Assembly: GCA_964383365.1 (NCBI GenBank)
Contig: CAYLHF010000072.1
Location: forward strand, 1-7,325
Source of the DNA: CAYLHF01 sp964383365
Lineage (GTDB): Bacteria > Bacteroidota > Rhodothermia > Rhodothermales > UBA10348
Length of the DNA: 7,325 nt
Reading direction: 5' to 3'
Shown: positions 6,307-7,325 of the stretch, one piece after another
Position numbering within the stretch: position 1 is the stretch's first letter
How the letters are laid out: every line of letters starts with the position of its first letter
Position numbers and translations under genes: made by a program
The notes under the pieces: generated by a model
Databases searched by the model: none
Told to the model about the DNA's origin: nothing
Seen by the model: only the letters and a program-made list of their open reading frames with translations

Positions 6307-7325
6307 ATGGCATTAGTGCATACGGTACGGCTGGCCTGTCTCGCAATGGCGACACGATTCGAATGTGTTCTCAGATGTGAGGACACCGCACACGCCCGGG
6401 CTGTCGGCGAGGAAGCTATTGCTGAAATCGACTTGATTGCGCGCCGGTTCAGCTTCTATGATCCGGGTAGTGAACTCGTCCAAATCAATCGAACGGCGGG
6501 GTCTCGGCCGGTATTTCTGGCACCGGATCTGTTTGATTTGATCTCGTGTTCCCTTGATATCGCCCGGATGACGGGCGGTGCGTTCGATCCGACCGTCGGT
6601 CCGCTCATGAGATCCTGGGGTTTCGTCGGGGGCACCGGATCGATTCCCGAACAGGATGCATGGAAACAGGCCATGGCCCGAACCGGTTATTCCGGAGTCC
6701 GGTTGAACCCGGAGGACCGAACCATCAAATTCGAATTGCCAGGTATCGAGCTCGATCTGGGTGGCATTGCCAAAGGATACGCCCTCGATGAAGCAGCGCA
6801 AATTATTCGAGATGGAGGAATCCAATCGGCTCTGATTCATGGCGGAACAAGTACCGCTGTGGGCGTGGGAGAGGATACTCAAGGGCAACCCTGGCGTATC
6901 GGCATCGTGGATGCTACGAACAACCTGTTGGGCAGTGTATCGTGTTGTGATCATGCCTTCTCCGTATCCGCTCAATCGGGCAAATCATTCGTGGCCAACG
7001 ACATAGCCTATGGTCATGTACTCAACCCAAGAACCGGACGTCCCGCCAAAGACGTGCAACTGGCGGCGGTCGCCGCCAAGACGGGGACCGCCGCCGACGC
7101 GCTCTCTACCGCTGCTCTCGCATTGGGGTCGAATAAATCCGGAAAGGCAGGGCTCTCCACGGTCCAGGAAGCGGTTTTCCTCATGCAGGGGCTAAACGCC
7201 CACGACATCTTTCCCGACTGGATTGCCCTGAACAACGGCACCACCCACGGCATCGAGGCAAGTGACGCCGGGATCCAGGTGGAATTGACAGGGGAGATTC
7301 ACAAGTCTCTGGCCAGGTACAAGGT
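6307..7325 (+). CDS. apbE: FAD:protein FMN transferase, ApbE-like (3' end cut by window)
   Basis: An open frame runs from ATG 6307 to the window edge without a stop (339 codons visible), which is close to full ApbE length. ApbE enzymes transfer FMN from FAD to a Thr or Ser of target flavoproteins using Mg2+. Visible family motifs are ATRFECVL near the N-terminus (15-22; usually MGT...), GAFDPTVGPLMRSWGF (91-106), LDLGGIAKGYALDEA (149-163), GGTSTAVGVG (179-188), GHVLNPRTGRP (236-246), and the Mg-binding end ADALSTAALALG (263-274). It has neither a signal peptide nor a lipobox. An in-frame TAG at 6283-6285 and the absence of another start before 6307 rule out an upstream extension. This matches the signal-less ApbE subgroup rather than the periplasmic lipoprotein form, so it should act in the cytoplasm. 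It is probably in an operon with the oxidoreductase 40 bp upstream. No protein in the window shows a clear flavinylation target site. Confidence 0.87.
   Translation, partial: MALVHTVRLACLAMATRFECVLRCEDTAHARAVGEEAIAEIDLIARRFSFYDPGSELVQINRTAGSRPVFLAPDLFDLISCSLDIARMTGGAFDPTVGPLMRSWGFVGGTGSIPEQDAWKQAMARTGYSGVRLNPEDRTIKFELPGIELDLGGIAKGYALDEAAQIIRDGGIQSALIHGGTSTAVGVGEDTQGQPWRIGIVDATNNLLGSVSCCDHAFSVSAQSGKSFVANDIAYGHVLNPRTGRPAKDVQLAAVAAKTGTAADALSTAALALGSNKSGKAGLSTVQEAVFLMQGLNAHDIFPDWIALNNGTTHGIEASDAGIQVELTGEIHKSLARYK

Noticed and set aside
6841..6870. GGTSTA in the ApbE-like protein, resembling a flavinylation acceptor motif
   Set aside because: It sits where the ApbE family has its own GG(N/T) substrate-binding motif, and signal-less ApbE proteins commonly read HGGTSS here. 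It is not a target site.
6313..6975. Long minus-strand open frame of 220 codons opposite the apbE-like gene
   Set aside because: It lies entirely antisense to a gene with clear ApbE motifs in the plus frame, and its translation shows no recognisable domain. It is a shadow frame.

Overview
The window looks like an ordinary stretch of bacterial chromosome. It has moderate-to-high GC, six protein genes and short intergenic gaps. I see no mobile element, RNA gene or CRISPR array. None of the six chosen starts has a recognisable Shine-Dalgarno sequence. The gene content is an M61 peptidase with a PDZ domain, a Tat-exported Gfo/Idh/MocA oxidoreductase, a YceI protein, and a lipoprotein of the peroxiredoxin-like group. 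Together these fit a member of the Bacteroidota/Rhodothermota/Balneolota neighbourhood (FCB group). That assignment is inference from protein style only.

Layout. Bases 1-78 hold a perfect 16-bp hairpin and a smaller inverted repeat, downstream of a minus-strand lipoprotein of the AhpC/TSA (thioredoxin-fold) superfamily (79-756). A 139-bp AT-richer divergent region separates it from a plus-strand threonine synthase-type PLP enzyme (896-2113). A secreted M61 glycyl-aminopeptidase-like protease follows after only 23 bp; it has no usable ATG and probably starts at TTG 2137. This pair converges on a minus-strand secreted YceI-domain protein (4049-4723). A second divergent region (4724-4838) leads to a Tat-signal Gfo/Idh/MocA oxidoreductase (4839-6266). 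Forty bases further on is an ApbE-type FAD:protein FMN transferase (6307 to past the window end), complete except for its 3' end.

How the genes relate. Three transcription units are likely: the peroxiredoxin-like gene alone, thrC-like plus M61, and oxidoreductase plus apbE, with yceI facing the second and divergent from the third. Five of the six products carry no hint of a shared pathway beyond the fact that four are exported. The oxidoreductase-apbE pair is the most suggestive, since both concern redox cofactors. However, this ApbE lacks an export signal, so it would act in the cytoplasm while its neighbour is exported.

I did not find a convincing undescribed multi-gene system. The points most worth a second look are the divergent threonine synthase (lost N-terminal cysteine positions and an altered C-terminal glycine loop), the signal-less ApbE beside a Tat-exported dehydrogenase, and the strong hairpin at the left edge.
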